Source: Fluviicola taffensis DSM 16823 (lineage in GTDB: Bacteria > Bacteroidota > Bacteroidia > Flavobacteriales_D > Crocinitomicaceae). Taken from it: DNA of 64,000 bases. Positions 62,385-64,000 of the stretch are shown here, piece after piece. The position numbers were made by a program, and so were the translations under genes. The DNA is taken from contig NC_015321.1 of assembly GCF_000194605.1 (NCBI RefSeq), positions 2,294,001 through 2,358,000 of the forward strand. Direction: 5' to 3'. Positions within the stretch are counted from its first letter, which is position 1, and the number at the start of each line of letters is the position of its first letter. The notes beneath the pieces are model-generated. The model was not told where the DNA came from. It ran no database searches and saw only the letters and a program-made list of their open reading frames with translations.

Positions 62385-64000
62385 TTATTTCTTTTTCAAA
62401 TCTTTCCTTAATTTCTCCATGTGATCGATTTCCTTCTTCAAATAGTTTGCTGTATGTGAAATCTCTGTGTATTTTTTAATGATTTCCTCTGGAGTTCCTG
62501 TACAAAGAATTTTTCCGCCTCCACGACCTCCTTCTGGACCAACGTCAATAATGTGGTCTGCTACTTTGACAATATCTAAATTGTGTTCAATCACTAAAAC
62601 AGTATTTCCATCGTCTACCAATCGTTGCAGCACTTCAATTAACATGCGAATATCTTCAAAATGCAACCCTGTACTAGGTTCGTCCAAGATATAAATTGTA
62701 TTTCCTGTTCCGCGTTTGGTGAGTTCTCCCGCTAGTTTAATGCGTTGAGCTTCACCACCACTAACGGTTGTGGAAGGTTGTCCTAATTTGATATAACCTA
62801 AACCTACAGAGTTCAACGTTTCTAAAACACGGTGAATTTTCGGAATGCTTTCGAAGAAAACGACTGCATCTTCAATGGTCATTTCCAATACATCATTGAT
62901 GGATTTTCCTTTGAAACGAACCTCCAAAGTTTCACGGTTGTAGCGTTTTCCATTGCAGGTTTCACATTCTACATACACATCAGGTAAGAAATTCATTTCA
63001 ATGACTTTCAATCCACCACCACCACATGTATCACAGCGCCCTCCAGCTACATTGAAAGAGAATCTTCCAGCTTTGTATCCGCGGATTTGTGCTTCGGGAA
63101 GTGCTGCAAACAAGGTGCGAATTTCAGTGAATACGTTTGTATAGGTTGCAGGATTGCTTCTTGGAGTTCTACCGATCGGACTTTGGTCAATTTCAATCAC
63201 TTTATCCAAGTGTTCCAATCCTTCAATTTTTTTGTAGGGCATTGGTTTCTTCACCCCATTGTAAATGTGTGCGTTCAGAATAGGGTAGAGCGTGTGATTG
63301 ATCAAAGTCGATTTCCCACTTCCGGAAACGCCTGTAACACAAGTCAATGTTCCCAACGGAATCGTTAAATCAACGTTTTGCAAGTTATTTCCAGTAGCGC
63401 CTTTTAGCACCAATTTTTTGCCATTTCCTTTTCGGCGTTTTTTTGGAATTTCTATTTCTAATTCACCTCTTAGATACTTTGTTGTAATAGAATCTTTCGA
63501 AATTAATTCATGGAATGGAGCAGCATTCATAATTTGTCCACCATGAACTCCAGCTCCAGGACCAATATCGACCACAAAATCTGCAGCTTCCATCATTTCA
63601 CGGTCGTGTTCCACCACAATTACTGAATTTCCACCATCTCTCAATCGCTTCAAGGAATTAATTAAGCGGGTATTGTCTCGTTGATGCAAACCGATACTTG
63701 GTTCGTCTAAAATATAGAGTACATTCATCAATTCTGATCCAATTTGTGTGGCCAAACGGATACGCTGTGCTTCACCACCAGATAAACTTCTAGCTGAGCG
63801 ATGAAGGGTTAAGTATTCTAATCCAACCTCTAAAATAAACCGAACGCGCGCACGAATTTCTTTTAAAATCTCTACTCCGATTAGCTTTTGCTCCTTGTTC
63901 AAGGAATCTTCAATATTTTCGAGCCAAGTGGCTAATTCCTGAATATCTAATGTAGCTACTTCCCCCAAGGTTTTTTCAGCAACTTTAAAATGAAGGGCTT
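62385..64000 (-). CDS. uvrA: Excinuclease ABC subunit A, C-terminal part (5' end outside window)
   Basis: A damage-recognition ATPase of nucleotide excision repair. The frame stays open to the right edge of the window (residues [14 protein letters not shown] precede any apparent start), so this is the C-terminal 537 residues of a protein that is normally about 940. Visible parts are the first ATPase's signature [12 protein letters not shown] and Walker [14 protein letters not shown], the second Walker [11 protein letters not shown], the zinc-binding CDTCGGGG...CETCNGKRY, and the second signature [12 protein letters not shown] with [15 protein letters not shown]. The final [15 protein letters not shown] is followed by a short lysine-rich tail. 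Its stop abuts a hairpin terminator. Confidence 0.96.
   Translation of the reverse strand, partial: ALHFKVAEKTLGEVATLDIQELATWLENIEDSLNKEQKLIGVEILKEIRARVRFILEVGLEYLTLHRSARSLSGGEAQRIRLATQIGSELMNVLYILDEPSIGLHQRDNTRLINSLKRLRDGGNSVIVVEHDREMMEAADFVVDIGPGAGVHGGQIMNAAPFHELISKDSITTKYLRGELEIEIPKKRRKGNGKKLVLKGATGNNLQNVDLTIPLGTLTCVTGVSGSGKSTLINHTLYPILNAHIYNGVKKPMPYKKIEGLEHLDKVIEIDQSPIGRTPRSNPATYTNVFTEIRTLFAALPEAQIRGYKAGRFSFNVAGGRCDTCGGGGLKVIEMNFLPDVYVECETCNGKRYNRETLEVRFKGKSINDVLEMTIEDAVVFFESIPKIHRVLETLNSVGLGYIKLGQPSTTVSGGEAQRIKLAGELTKRGTGNTIYILDEPSTGLHFEDIRMLIEVLQRLVDDGNTVLVIEHNLDIVKVADHIIDVGPEGGRGGGKILCTGTPEEIIKKYTEISHTANYLKKEIDHMEKLRKDLKKK

Overview
The window comes from a low-GC Bacteroidota genome, most likely order Flavobacteriales and close to Crocinitomicaceae/Fluviicola. 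This placement is inferred from gene content and sequence style; no search was run. Three things support it. Eight proteins end in type IX secretion (T9SS) sorting domains, both the 'gliding motility-associated' type B (NRWG...WDG) and the 'YPNP' type A. Two PorP/SprF proteins are present. The promoters use the Bacteroidota -7 box TAnnTTTG and mostly lack Shine-Dalgarno sequences. No tRNA, rRNA, IS element, CRISPR array or phage gene was seen.

Layout. 1-5.7 kb: the 3' end of a T9SS cargo gene faces a tight leftward operon purF - sensor histidine kinase - gpmI. 5.8-14.4 kb: a 1302-residue SBBP/PKD cargo protein, mtaB, a cdd-meaB operon, an S4-domain gene, a membrane-anchored unknown and 3-hydroxyanthranilate dioxygenase. 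14.5-21.8 kb: a GEVED cargo protein, an atypical SDR and a choice-of-anchor-L cargo protein. 21.9-29.6 kb: an MsbA-like ABC exporter diverging from rbfA and a LolC/E-like permease, then a giant propeller/PAS/SpoIIE phosphatase. 29.7-34.1 kb: purK diverging from hpt-adk, then obg-PAP2-crcB. 34.2-42 kb: a TPR/SpoIIE phosphatase, an acyltransferase, and an HYR-repeat cargo gene followed by its own PorP/SprF gene. 42-51.3 kb: purE, a lipoprotein, a type A cargo protein, NamZ diverging from a second FtsX/LolE-type permease, an outer-membrane-type protein, kdtA and a LOG-family gene. 51.7-60.2 kb: a three-gene surface operon (1769-residue adhesin-like cargo, PorP/SprF, PorE-like OmpA protein). 60.3-64 kb: a small secreted protein, a YD-repeat-like cargo protein and the C-terminal part of uvrA.

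How the genes work together. Purine metabolism is spread over the window (purF, purK, purE, hpt, adk). Envelope building and lipoprotein/lipid handling form a second theme (kdtA, MsbA-like exporter, two LolC/E-type permeases, PlsC-type acyltransferase, PAP2, NamZ). The third theme is T9SS-delivered surface proteins, whose cargo genes take up roughly a third of the sequence, two of them paired with PorP/SprF. Two SpoIIE-type phosphatases with different sensor modules suggest serine/threonine dephosphorylation signalling.

The most unusual observations are: (i) several convergent gene gaps filled by short-word tandem arrays that face each other as inverted repeats; (ii) a LolC/E-like gene whose only plausible start is ATT overlapping the rbfA stop; (iii) a second FtsX-type permease with a large insertion resembling an adhesin Ig-like repeat; (iv) a set of genes whose -7 box lies 3-6 bases before the start codon, predicting leaderless mRNAs; (v) two divergent genes that share their start codons in a single CATG.
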